Of a stretch of 14,632 bases of DNA, positions 6,708 through 13,208 are shown in pieces. The position numbers and the translations under genes were made by a program. Position 1 is the stretch's first letter, and every line of letters starts with the position of its first letter. The notes beneath the pieces are model-generated. The model was given only the letters and a program-made list of their open reading frames with translations, had not been told where the DNA came from and did no database searches. The stretch comes from Solirubrobacteraceae bacterium (GTDB lineage Bacteria; Actinomycetota; Thermoleophilia; Solirubrobacterales; Solirubrobacteraceae): positions 1 to 14,632 of the forward strand of contig JAICJK010000017.1 of assembly GCA_025928415.1 (NCBI GenBank), read 5' to 3'.

Positions 6708-6883
6708 GCCGCGGCGCGATCCGGCGCTCGCCGACCCTGACCGGCCTTGACCACCCCGCAGACGGCCGCGGCGGCCGCCGGAGCGTCTCTGCCCACCCTT
6801 GCCCGCCTTGCTCGCGCCGGCCGCGCCGCGAGGATGGCTCCAGCGGATCTCTTCCTCACCCCCCGCCGGAGGCAGACCACACG

Positions 6884-7681
6884 ATGAGCACCGAAGCCGC
6901 CCGACCCCCCATGACGACGATCGCCGACGAGCTCACGCTGCTCGAGTGCTACCACCGCGACGGCAACCTCGAGGCCCGCCGCGAGCTCGTCGAGCGGATG
7001 ATGCCGCTGGTCCGCCACATCGCCCGCCGCTACGCCAACCGCGGCGAGCCGCTCGACGACCTCGTGCAGGTCGGCGCGGTGGGCCTCATCAAGGCGGTCG
7101 ACCGCTTCGACGTCGATCGCGGGGTCAAGCTCTCCACGTTCGCCGCCCCGAACATCGCCGGCGAGATCAAGCGCCACTTCCGCGACCGCGGCTGGTCGAT
7201 CCGCGTGCCCCGCGACATCCAGGAGCTCAACGCGAAGCTCACCCAGGCCGTCGACCGCCTGACGGTCACGCTCGGCCGCTCCCCGAACATCGCCGAGCTC
7301 GCCGAGGCGACCAAGTCCACGGAGGAGGAGGTCCTGGACGCGATGCAGGGCGCCCAGAGCTACTCGACGGTCTCCTTCGAGGAGCCGATCGGCGAGAACC
7401 GCACCGCGCTCGAGCTGCTCGGGGAGGAGGACGAGGAGTACCTGACCGCCGAGCGCCGCGTCCTGCTCTCCGGCGGCATGCGCGCGCTGGCCGCCCGCGA
7501 GCAGACGATCATGCGCCTGCGCTTCTTCGAGGGCCTCACCCAGCGCGAGATCGCCGAGCGCGTCGGCATCTCCCAGATGCACGTCTCGCGGCTGATCCGC
7601 CGCTCGCTGGAGGACATGCGGGCGCGGATGGCCGACCCGGACGAGCAGCCCCGCCGGCGCCGCGCCCTGCGCGCCGCCTAG
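6884..7681 (+). CDS. RNA polymerase sigma factor, SigB/SigF/SigG (group 3) family
   Basis: A 265-residue alternative sigma factor. Region 2 runs from about 36 to 110, with DDLVQVGAVGLIKAVDRFD (58-76, core binding) and LSTFAAPNIAGEIKRHFRD (83-101, -10 recognition). Region 3 follows (about 115-190). Region 4 has the helix-turn-helix LTQREIAERVGISQMHVSRL (218-237, -35 recognition). The RVPRDIQELN motif after region 2 is typical of the SigB/SigF/SigG group, the group controlled by RsbW-type kinases, one of which is encoded divergently next door. ATG 6884 has GGAGG at 6868-6872, 11 nt upstream; ATG at 6911 is an internal alternative without a ribosome-binding site. The short Arg-rich C-terminal tail (256-263) is ordinary. 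It starts a tight plus-strand cluster and is likely co-transcribed with the topoisomerase. I cannot tell SigB from SigF, so no symbol is given. Confidence 0.95.
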   Translation: MSTEAARPPMTTIADELTLLECYHRDGNLEARRELVERMMPLVRHIARRYANRGEPLDDLVQVGAVGLIKAVDRFDVDRGVKLSTFAAPNIAGEIKRHFRDRGWSIRVPRDIQELNAKLTQAVDRLTVTLGRSPNIAELAEATKSTEEEVLDAMQGAQSYSTVSFEEPIGENRTALELLGEEDEEYLTAERRVLLSGGMRALAAREQTIMRLRFFEGLTQREIAERVGISQMHVSRLIRRSLEDMRARMADPDEQPRRRRALRAA

Positions 7682-7693
7682 CGCGGCCCGGCC

Positions 7694-8761
7694 TTGCCGA
7701 GGCTGCGGCGCGCCGACCCGGGCGGCCCTGGCCTGACGCGCCGCCGTCGCGGGGGCGGCTTCGCGCTGCTCGACGCCGGCGGAGAGCCCGTGACCGACCC
7801 CGCGGCGCTCGAGCGCGTCAATGCCCTCGCGATCCCGCCCGCGTGGAAGGACGTCTGGATCTGCCAGGACCCGCTCGGGCACGTCCAGGCCGTCGGGACC
7901 GACGACGCCGGGCGGCGGCAGTACCTCTACCACCCGCAGTGGCACGCGCAGCGGGCCCGGCGCAAGTTCGCCGACATGGAGGCGTTCGCGGCCGCGCTGC
8001 CCGCGCTGCGCGAGCACGTCGAGCGCGACCTCGCGCGTGAGGGCCTGCCCGCCGAGCGCGTCCTGGCCTGCACCGTGCGCCTGCTCGACCGCGGCTTCTT
8101 CCGCATCGGGTGCGAGGACTACGCCGAGCGCAACGGCACCTACGGGCTGGCGACGATGCGCAAGGAGCATGTCGAGGTCGTCGCCAAGGGCGGGATCGTC
8201 TTCGACTTCCCGGCCAAGTCCGGGCTGCGGCGCGTCCAGCACGTCGTCGACGAGTCCTCCGCCGAGATCGTGCGCGCCCTCAAGCGCCGCCGCGGCGGCG
8301 GCCCCGAGCTGTTCGCCTGGCGCGAGGGCCCGCGCCGGCCGTGGCGCGACGTGCGGTCCGGCGACATCAACGCCTACCTCAAGCAGGCGACCGGCCTCGA
8401 GGTGTCGGCCAAGGACTTCCGGACGTGGAACGCGACGGTCCTGGCCGCGGTCGCGATCGCCGTCGCCGACCCGAAGGCGCAGACCACGGCGCGCCGCAAG
8501 GCGCCCTCGGTGACCGCCCGCCGGCGGGCGGTCACGCGGGCCGTCAAGGAGGTCGCGCGCTACCTGGGCAACACGCCCGCGGTCGCCCGCGGCTCCTACA
8601 TCGACCCGCGCGTGTTCGACCGCTTCATGGCGGGCTCGACGATCGGGCCGGCGCTCGGGCCCGCGCTGCGTGAGGCCGATCCCGGGGAGCCGGCCACGCA
8701 GGGCCCGATCGAGGCGGCGGTGCTCGAGCTGCTGGGTTCGGGCAGCGTCGCCGCGGGGTAG
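7694..8761 (+). CDS. Type IB DNA topoisomerase (poxvirus-like bacterial family)
   Basis: A 355-residue protein matching the bacterial type IB topoisomerases first characterised in Deinococcus, which relax supercoils of both signs by a 3'-phosphotyrosine intermediate without ATP. The five active-site positions can be placed: Arg137 (FFRIG), Lys175 (PAKSG), Arg243 (KDFRTW), Asn293 (YLGN, the bacterial replacement of the eukaryotic His) and Tyr302 (GSYIDP), with the family's 9-residue Asn-Tyr spacing. The N-terminal part has IPPAWKDVWIC (47-57) and YHPQWHAQRARRKF (79-92), also characteristic. TTG 7694 is chosen because family members begin with RLRR-D--GPG-RRRRG; no strong Shine-Dalgarno is seen, and the start is 12 bp after the sigma factor stop, so coupling to that gene is likely. 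Placement in a stress-sigma cluster suggests induction under DNA-damaging or desiccating stress, which is inferred. Confidence 0.94.
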   Translation: MPRLRRADPGGPGLTRRRRGGGFALLDAGGEPVTDPAALERVNALAIPPAWKDVWICQDPLGHVQAVGTDDAGRRQYLYHPQWHAQRARRKFADMEAFAAALPALREHVERDLAREGLPAERVLACTVRLLDRGFFRIGCEDYAERNGTYGLATMRKEHVEVVAKGGIVFDFPAKSGLRRVQHVVDESSAEIVRALKRRRGGGPELFAWREGPRRPWRDVRSGDINAYLKQATGLEVSAKDFRTWNATVLAAVAIAVADPKAQTTARRKAPSVTARRRAVTRAVKEVARYLGNTPAVARGSYIDPRVFDRFMAGSTIGPALGPALREADPGEPATQGPIEAAVLELLGSGSVAAG

Positions 8762-8770
8762 CCCACCGTC

Positions 8771-8944
8771 ATGGGAGACCCGCCCGTCGCACCGCACGAC
8801 GACCAGCCCGACGACGACGATCTCGGGACGACCGAGGGCGTCGGCGACGGCTACCCCGAGGAGGCCCAGCGCGAGGCCGTCCCCGAGGGCTCGGACCCCG
8901 ACCACCGCTTCAAGCAGGAGGGCACGGACCGCGAGGAGGGGTAG
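8771..8944 (+). CDS. Small acidic, probably disordered protein (57 aa)
   Basis: An ORF of 57 codons, ATG 8771 to TAG 8942-8944, fills the gap between the topoisomerase and the dehydrogenase. The product is strongly acidic, with an Asp cluster (DDQPDDDDLG, 10-19), GDGYPEEAQREAVPEG (25-40) and a C-terminal DPDHRFKQEGTDREEG. It has no Cys, Trp or hydrophobic core, so it is probably disordered and cytoplasmic. I do not recognise the family. Support for coding is moderate: it sits 9 bp after one gene and 34 bp before the next on the same strand, and third positions are nearly all G/C. It lacks a clear ribosome-binding site, so coupling to the topoisomerase would be needed. It could be a small stress protein or a DNA-mimic-like acidic partner of a DNA-binding neighbour, but that is speculation. 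Confidence 0.55.
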   Translation: MGDPPVAPHDDQPDDDDLGTTEGVGDGYPEEAQREAVPEGSDPDHRFKQEGTDREEG

Positions 8945-8961
8945 ACGGACCGCGAGGAGGG
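8924..8961 (+). repeat. 17-bp direct repeat with 21-bp period across a stop codon
   Basis: ACGGACCGCGAGGAGGG occurs at 8924-8940 and again at 8945-8961, separated by GTAG, which contains the stop of the 57-residue ORF. The repeat spans the end of that ORF and the leader of the dehydrogenase gene, and each copy contains the Shine-Dalgarno-like GAGGAGG. The second copy is about 17 nt before the dehydrogenase ATG, a little far for a normal ribosome-binding site. Confidence 0.85.
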
Positions 8962-8978
8962 CTGGATAGGGTCGGCCG

Positions 8979-10085
8979 ATGAAGATCCGCGCCGCCGTCC
9001 TGGAGGAGTTCGCGAAGCCGCTCGTCGTCCAGGAGGTCGACCTCGAGGGCCCGCGCGCCGGCGAGGTGCTCGTCCGCCTCGAGGCCTGCGGCGTCTGCCA
9101 CACCGACCTCTACACCGCCTCCGGCGTCGACCCGTCCGGCTACGCGCCGGCGGTCCTCGGTCACGAGGGCGCCGGCGTGGTCGAGGCGATCGGGGGCGAC
9201 GTCACGTCGCTGGCGGTGGGCGACCACGTCGTCACGCTGTTCTCGCCGCAGTGCGGGGAGTGCGTGCACTGCGTGTCGGACCGGACGAACCTGTGCCTGG
9301 CGATCCGCGAGCAGCAGAACCTCGGCCACCTGCCCGACGGCACGACCCGCCTGTCGCGCGGCGGCGAGCCGATCCGCCACTTCATGGGCACGAGCACGTT
9401 CGCCGAGGCGACGGTCATGCCGGAGATCGCGCTGGCCAAGATCGACCCGGCGGCCCCGCTGGACCGGGCGTGCCTGTTCGCCTGCGGCCTGAGCACCGGC
9501 CTCGGCGCGGCGATGCAGACCGCGCAGGTGCAGGCGGGCAGCACGTGCGTCGTCTTCGGCGCCGGGATGGTCGGCCTGGGCGCCGTCGCCGGCTGCCGGC
9601 TGCAGGGCGCCGAGCGCATCGTCTGCGTCGACCTGTCGGCGCAGCGGCTGGAGCTCGCGCGCGGGCAGGGCGCCACCGACGTGATGACCGGCGGGCCGGA
9701 CGCCGTCGCGGAGATCCTGGAGCTGACCGGCGGGTTCGGCGCCGACTACACCTTCGAGGCGACCGGGAACGTGCGGGTGATGCGCCAGGCCGTCGAGGCG
9801 GCGCGGATGGGCTGGGGGCTGTGCACGGTCGCGGGCGTCGCCGGCCGGGGGGAGACGCTCGACGTCGTCCCGCGGCTGCTGATCACCGGCCGCCGGATCG
9901 CGGGCTCGTCGTTCGGCGGGCTGAAGGGCCGCGACCAGGTCCCGCAGCTCGTCGACCGCTACCTCGCCGGCGAGATCGACGTCGACGCGTTCCTCTCGCA
10001 CCGCATCACGCTCGACGAGGTCAACCGCGGCTTCGAGCTGATGGAGGCCCAGGACGGCATCCGCAGCGTGATCACCTTCGCCTAG
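8979..10085 (+). CDS. Zinc-dependent alcohol dehydrogenase, class III-like (formaldehyde/thiol-adduct type possible)
   Basis: A 368-residue medium-chain dehydrogenase. Catalytic zinc ligands are Cys40 (CGVCHTD), His62 (GHEGAG) and Cys169; structural zinc ligands are Cys92, Cys95, Cys98 and Cys106 (QCGECVHC...NLC). The Rossmann motif FGAGMVGLGA (193-202) and the acidic residue Asp218 (CVDLS) point to NAD rather than NADP. The segment HFMGTSTFAEATV (134-146) and the phrase AKIDPAAPLDRACLFACG resemble class III enzymes, which oxidise S-hydroxymethyl adducts of glutathione or mycothiol; actinobacteria also have NDMA-dependent relatives of similar length. The substrate is therefore open. ATG 8979 starts the fold directly (MKIRAAVLEEFAKPL); an AGGG about 7 nt upstream may serve as ribosome-binding site. 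It is the last gene of the plus-strand cluster begun by the sigma factor and converges with the DoxX-like gene. Confidence 0.9.
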   Translation: MKIRAAVLEEFAKPLVVQEVDLEGPRAGEVLVRLEACGVCHTDLYTASGVDPSGYAPAVLGHEGAGVVEAIGGDVTSLAVGDHVVTLFSPQCGECVHCVSDRTNLCLAIREQQNLGHLPDGTTRLSRGGEPIRHFMGTSTFAEATVMPEIALAKIDPAAPLDRACLFACGLSTGLGAAMQTAQVQAGSTCVVFGAGMVGLGAVAGCRLQGAERIVCVDLSAQRLELARGQGATDVMTGGPDAVAEILELTGGFGADYTFEATGNVRVMRQAVEAARMGWGLCTVAGVAGRGETLDVVPRLLITGRRIAGSSFGGLKGRDQVPQLVDRYLAGEIDVDAFLSHRITLDEVNRGFELMEAQDGIRSVITFA

Positions 10086-10087
10086 CA

Positions 10088-10109
10088 GGCGGCGCGACCG
10101 CCCGCCGCC
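10088..10109. terminator. Hairpin between convergent dehydrogenase and DoxX-like genes
   Basis: GGCGGC (10088-10093) and GCCGCC (10104-10109) form a 6-bp perfect stem around a 10-nt loop. It occupies nearly all of the 25-bp gap between two converging stop codons, a position where a bidirectional terminator is expected. No T-tract flanks it, and the stem is of low complexity. Confidence 0.35.
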
Positions 10110-10110
10110 G

Positions 10111-10473
10111 TCAGCCGCGGCGCAGCGTCGCCAGCCAGACCCACCAGACCATCACGGCCTGCAGCGGCAGCCGCGCCCACAGCGCCCATGGCGGGATCCG
10201 GCCGAAGCGCTGCGCGTGCAGCGCCATCTCGACGTTCGCGGGGAAGACGCCGAGCAGCGTGGCGATCAGCGCCCAGCCGCCGGCGCGGCGCGTGGCCGGG
10301 TGCAGCGTCGCGGCGGCGCTGACGATCTCCGCCACGCCCGAGGCGTAGACCAGCTCGCGGTGGGCGGGCAGCCGCCGCGGCATGATCTGCTCGTAGGCGC
10401 GGGGCATCACGAAGTGGTTGACGCCCGCGGCGATCATCACCGGGCCGGAGAACAGGCGGGCGAGGCGGCGCAT
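10111..10473 (-). CDS. DoxX-like small integral membrane protein
   Basis: A 120-residue hydrophobic protein with about four membrane segments. It starts MRRLARLFSGPVMIAAGVNH, then has FVMPRAYEQIMPRRLPAHRELVYASGV split over two segments, VFPANVEMALH (76-86) in the third loop, and a final LPLQAVMVWWVWLATL helix. The G--HF--P--Y-------P---------G-E pattern and the FPAN motif are typical of the DoxX family, some members of which take part in oxidoreductase or thiol-stress membrane complexes; most are uncharacterised. ATG 10473 is used, the first residue before the first helix; no clear Shine-Dalgarno precedes it, as is common for leaderless actinobacterial genes. It is 46 bp downstream of the unrecognised gene on the same strand, so co-transcription is possible. 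Confidence 0.82.
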   Translation of the reverse strand: MRRLARLFSGPVMIAAGVNHFVMPRAYEQIMPRRLPAHRELVYASGVAEIVSAAATLHPATRRAGGWALIATLLGVFPANVEMALHAQRFGRIPPWALWARLPLQAVMVWWVWLATLRRG

Positions 10474-10519
10474 GGCGCGGCATGCTCGCAGACGCCGGGC
10501 GCGGCGGGTGCGGGCGCGC

Positions 10520-11059
10520 CTAGGGCCAGCCCGGCTCCATCTCGTACTGCTCGTCGCCCAGGCTCAGGACGACCGGGTCGTCGCCGCGCGCGCTCACCGA
10601 CAGCGGCGTCTCCGGGTCGGTCGTCTCGAAGGTGACCAGCGCGACGTTCTCGCCGCCGAGGATCGCGGCCAGCGACTTCACGGCGAGCGCGTAGTGCTCC
10701 AGGCCGCCCAGCGGCGACGCGATCTCCCCGGCCTCGGCGTCGACCTCGAAGCGCGGGAGCTGCTGCACGTGGGGGACCGCGGGCGCCACGGCGTCCAGCT
10801 CGATCGCGTGGGGGAGGTGCACCGCGTGGTCGGCCCAGCGGACCTCGACCGGCAGCAGCCGCCCGCAGTCGATGACCACGGGCCCGTCGCTGCCCGGCTG
10901 CTCGACCAGGGCCACGGCGCGCAGCGCGCCGGCGCGGTGCAGGAAGTCGCGCAGCAGCACGACGAGGGCGTCGAGCGCGCCGACGGACGCGACGACGTCG
11001 ATGGGGCCCTCCGGCTGCTCGTCGCCGCCGGCGCCCGGGACGTCGTCCACCGGCCTCAT
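10520..11059 (-). CDS. Hypothetical protein, unrecognised (179 aa)
   Basis: I do not recognise this family. The 179-residue product is soluble and acidic. After a Gly/Glu/Pro-rich N-terminus (MRPVDDVPGAGGDEQPEGPI), it has a helix rich in Leu and Val (VGALDALVVLLRDFLHRAG, 26-44), then alternating strands (AVALVEQP, PVVIDCGRL, PVEVRW), a helix YALAVKSLAAILGG and final strands NVALVTFETTDPETPLSVSA and DPVVLSLGDEQYEM. This alternation suggests an alpha/beta, perhaps GAF- or roadblock-like sensor fold, but I cannot confirm it. Coding character is good: biased third positions and a sensible fold-like pattern. ATG 11059 has AGG about 3 nt upstream; a longer reading to 11116 is open but adds an Arg-rich stretch. 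The neighbours give no clear hint of function. Confidence 0.65.
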   Translation of the reverse strand: MRPVDDVPGAGGDEQPEGPIDVVASVGALDALVVLLRDFLHRAGALRAVALVEQPGSDGPVVIDCGRLLPVEVRWADHAVHLPHAIELDAVAPAVPHVQQLPRFEVDAEAGEIASPLGGLEHYALAVKSLAAILGGENVALVTFETTDPETPLSVSARGDDPVVLSLGDEQYEMEPGWP

Positions 11060-11119
11060 GGGCCTGGGCACGCCGCTGCGGTCACGCGCGATCCGGGCAT
11101 GTCCGGACGCTAGCAATGC

Positions 11120-11141
11120 CCCGGCGGTCGCCTCGGCCGGG
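11120..11141 (-). terminator. Hairpin between the phosphoesterase and hypothetical genes
   Basis: CCCGGC (11120-11125) pairs with GCCGGG (11136-11141) across a 10-nt loop, 15 bp after the phosphoesterase stop on the minus strand. The 97-bp gap holding it also separates the hypothetical gene downstream, so it may end the phosphoesterase transcript. No U-tract is present. Confidence 0.3.
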
Positions 11142-11156
11142 CGGGCGGATCCAGCC

Positions 11157-11840
11157 TCAGCCCGGGCGGGCGCGTTCCAGCCAGCCGGCCATCGTGCGCG
11201 ACCAGACCGCGTCGATGTCGCGCAGCGCGGCCATCGCGACCTCGGCGTCGTAGTCCACCCGGCGCAGCTCGAGCTCGCCGCCGGGGGCGATCAGCGCGTA
11301 GGCGGCGCGCCGGTCGCCGTCGAGCGGCAGGCCCACGCTGCCCGGGTTGGCCACCTCGACGCCCGCGATCTCGCGCCGGAACTGCAGGTGGGTGTGCCCG
11401 ACGACCACGCGCGGCGCGGTCGTCCCCAGCAGCAGCGCCGCCTCGCCGTCGCGCGGCTCGGCCTCGAAACCGGCCATGTCGGACTCCGGGGACGCGTGGC
11501 AGAACAGCACGCCGTCGCCGGCGGCGGTGGGCGGCAGCGCGCCCAGCGCCGCGATCCGCGCGGCCGGCAGCACGGCGCGCTGGTGCGCCAGCGCGCCGGT
11601 GAGGACGGGGTTTGCGGGCATGTCGCTGCGGTCGGTGGCCAGCCAGCGCTCGTGGTTGCCGCGGATCCAGCGGGCGTCCGGCAGCGCGTCCAGCCGCGCG
11701 AGGACCTCCAGCGGCCAGGCTCCCAGCGCGCAGTAGTCCCCGCCGAGCAGGAAGGCGTCGGCGCCCGCCGCCGCGGCGTCCGCGAGGACCGCGTCGAGCG
11801 CCGGCAGGTTGCCGTGGACGTCGTAGACGACGGCGAGCAT
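11157..11840 (-). CDS. Calcineurin-like metallophosphoesterase (YfcE/MJ0936-type)
   Basis: A 227-residue protein with all five blocks of the calcineurin-like phosphoesterase fold: YDVHGN (Asp7, His9), LGGDYCALG (Asp35), RGNHE (Asn62, His63), FCHASP (His115) and VVGHTHLQF (His149, His151). These residues bind a di-metal centre (Mn, Fe or similar) for phosphoester hydrolysis. The short, soluble architecture with NPGSVGLPLDGDRRAAYA near the C-terminus is typical of the YfcE/MJ0936-like group, whose members are phosphodiesterases with poorly known natural substrates. ATG 11840 is used because the first beta strand and metal motif follow at once (MLAVVYDVHG); a much longer upstream reading would run antisense through the acetyltransferase gene. 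No Shine-Dalgarno is visible; TATCCC ends 6 nt before the ATG, a position that would fit a -10 box for a leaderless transcript. Confidence 0.92.
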   Translation of the reverse strand: MLAVVYDVHGNLPALDAVLADAAAAGADAFLLGGDYCALGAWPLEVLARLDALPDARWIRGNHERWLATDRSDMPANPVLTGALAHQRAVLPAARIAALGALPPTAAGDGVLFCHASPESDMAGFEAEPRDGEAALLLGTTAPRVVVGHTHLQFRREIAGVEVANPGSVGLPLDGDRRAAYALIAPGGELELRRVDYDAEVAMAALRDIDAVWSRTMAGWLERARPG

Positions 11841-11858
11841 GCTGTAGGGATACCGGAC

Positions 11859-12455
11859 GTGGAGCTCGCCGGCCCGACCCTCACGCTGCGCCCGCTGGAG
11901 CCCGGCGACGTCCCGGCGCTCATGGCGCTGGGCTCCGACCCCGAGGTGACCCGCTGGTTCTCGTGGGGCCCGTACGCCACCGTGGAGCAGCCGCGCGCCT
12001 ACGTGACCGAGCAGCTCGCCCGGCGCGCGCGGGGCGAGCAGCTCGACCTGCTGATGCTCCACGCCCGCGACGGCGCCATCGGGGTCACCGGCCTGTCGGA
12101 CTGGGCGGCGCGCGACCGGCGCGCGGTCGTCGGCACGTGGTTCGGGCGCCGCTGGTGGGGCACGGGCCTGAACCTCGAGGCCAAGGCGCTCGTCGCGCAC
12201 CTGGCCTTCGCGGGCTGCGGGTTGGAGCGCCTCGGGGCCTACGCCGACGTGCGCCACGCCCGCTCGCAGCGGGCGCTCGAGAAGGTGGGCTTCCGGCGCG
12301 AGGGCGTCCTGCGCGGCTTCCACCGCCACGGCGACGAGCAGAAGGACGTCGCGCTGTTCTCGCTGCTGCGTGGCGACTGGCCCAGCTCGCCGCTGGCCGC
12401 CGTGCCGGTGACGCTGCGCGGCGAGGTGCCGCAGGCGTTCAGGTTCGGAGGTTGA
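11859..12455 (+). CDS. GNAT family N-acetyltransferase, RimJ/RimL-like
   Basis: A 198-residue GNAT-fold protein. It opens with the LTLRPLEPGDVPALMALGSD strand-helix usual for RimJ/RimL relatives. The acetyl-CoA pyrophosphate loop is WFGRRWWGTGLNLEA (R-x-x-G-x-G/A pattern), followed by RLGAYADVRHARSQRALEKV and GFRREGVLRGF, the conserved N/S-------EK-GF-REG motif. RimJ/RimL-like enzymes acetylate N-terminal amines of ribosomal proteins, but most members act on small amines or are uncharacterised. GTG 11859 is preferred: TAGGGA lies 8 nt upstream and the fold starts directly; the upstream open frame runs antisense to the phosphoesterase. The extra C-terminal 25 residues (LRGDWPSSPL...QAFRFGG) lie beyond the fold. 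It converges with the ABC permease gene with 3 bp between stops. Confidence 0.9.
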   Translation: MELAGPTLTLRPLEPGDVPALMALGSDPEVTRWFSWGPYATVEQPRAYVTEQLARRARGEQLDLLMLHARDGAIGVTGLSDWAARDRRAVVGTWFGRRWWGTGLNLEAKALVAHLAFAGCGLERLGAYADVRHARSQRALEKVGFRREGVLRGFHRHGDEQKDVALFSLLRGDWPSSPLAAVPVTLRGEVPQAFRFGG

Positions 12456-12458
12456 TCG

Positions 12459-13208
12459 TCAACTGCGCTTCTGCTCCCAACTGAACCCGCGCACCGCGAG
12501 GATCGCCCCGAAGACCAGCCACAGCACGATCACCGCCAGGCCGCCGGCGTTGTCCGCCAGGCTCGAGCCGGTGACCATCGCGCCGTGCAGCCCGTCGGCC
12601 AGGTGCACGAGCGGCAGCGCGCGCGCCAGGTCGCTCAGCACGCCGTTGGAGCCGGCGTCCCCGCCGTAGACGATGCCGCTGATCGCGACGACGGGCAGGA
12701 AGACCGCGTTGGAGAACGCCGGCGCGGCGTCGACGTTGGGGATGGCGTGCGCCATGGCGACGCCGAGGCTCGCCAGGCACGCCACGCCCGCGGCCGTGAA
12801 GACGACGAGCTCGAGCCAGTCCACCGGCCAGCCGACGCCGAACACGAGCTTGCCGGCGACGACCACGACCGCGACCTGCAGCACCGCGTTGGTCACCGCG
12901 CTGGCCCCGAGCGCGACCAGGTAGCCGCCGGACGGCAGCGGCGTGCCGCGCATCCGCTTGAGCACGCCCTGCTCGCGCAGCACCGTCATGCTCATCGCCA
13001 GCGCGCTGAACGTCGTGGCCATGATGCTCGTCGCGGCCACGTAGGGCACGACGCGGTCGAGGTCGGACTGGCTGGAGGCGAAGATCGCCCCGAGCAGGCC
13101 GAGCAGGAGCAGCGGGAAGACGAAGCCGAAGAACGCCGCCGACGGGTTGCGCCAGAACAGCCGGCGCTCCAGGCGGTACTGGCGCCAGGCCAGGGCGACG
13201 TCAGACAC
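12459..13208 (-). CDS. ABC-2 type exporter permease (DrrB-like)
   Basis: A 249-residue membrane protein with about six predicted segments (approximately 24-44, 54-74, 96-122, 131-154, 167-183 and 222-242). The motif LREQGVLKRMRGTPLPSGGY (77-96) between the second and third segments is characteristic of ABC-2 permeases such as DrrB and NodJ. The N-terminal amphipathic stretch (WRQYRLERRLFWRNP, 8-22) is also typical. It should form a homodimer with two copies of the ATPase encoded just upstream and export a drug, lipid or polysaccharide; the cargo cannot be read. GTG 13208 overlaps the ATPase stop by 8 bp (13201-13208), so translation is probably coupled. It converges with the acetyltransferase gene; the two stop codons form the sequence TGATCGTCA. 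Confidence 0.92.
   Translation of the reverse strand: MSDVALAWRQYRLERRLFWRNPSAAFFGFVFPLLLLGLLGAIFASSQSDLDRVVPYVAATSIMATTFSALAMSMTVLREQGVLKRMRGTPLPSGGYLVALGASAVTNAVLQVAVVVVAGKLVFGVGWPVDWLELVVFTAAGVACLASLGVAMAHAIPNVDAAPAFSNAVFLPVVAISGIVYGGDAGSNGVLSDLARALPLVHLADGLHGAMVTGSSLADNAGGLAVIVLWLVFGAILAVRGFSWEQKRS

Noticed and set aside
6769..6780. A 12-bp perfect palindrome CGGCGGCCGCCG upstream of the sigma factor gene.
   Set aside because: It is low-complexity GC sequence of a kind expected often in this genome, unlike the 16-bp palindrome at 6612 which has mixed composition.
6808..6835. A possible housekeeping promoter for the sigma factor gene: TTGCTC, 16-bp spacer, GAGGAT.
   Set aside because: The -10 matches the consensus poorly and the region is GC-rich enough for such matches by chance. 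TTGACC at 6747-6752 likewise has no -10 at a suitable distance.
6158..9103. The long minus-strand frame that continues upstream of the degenerate kinase (1127 codons in total).
   Set aside because: Only the last 145 codons have a proper start and fold. The rest runs antisense or out of frame through the RsbW, sigma factor and topoisomerase genes, all of which have strong motifs.
10872..11858. Long plus-strand extension upstream of the acetyltransferase start.
   Set aside because: It runs antisense to the phosphoesterase gene and has no recognisable protein features; the GNAT fold begins right after GTG 11859, which has a ribosome-binding site.
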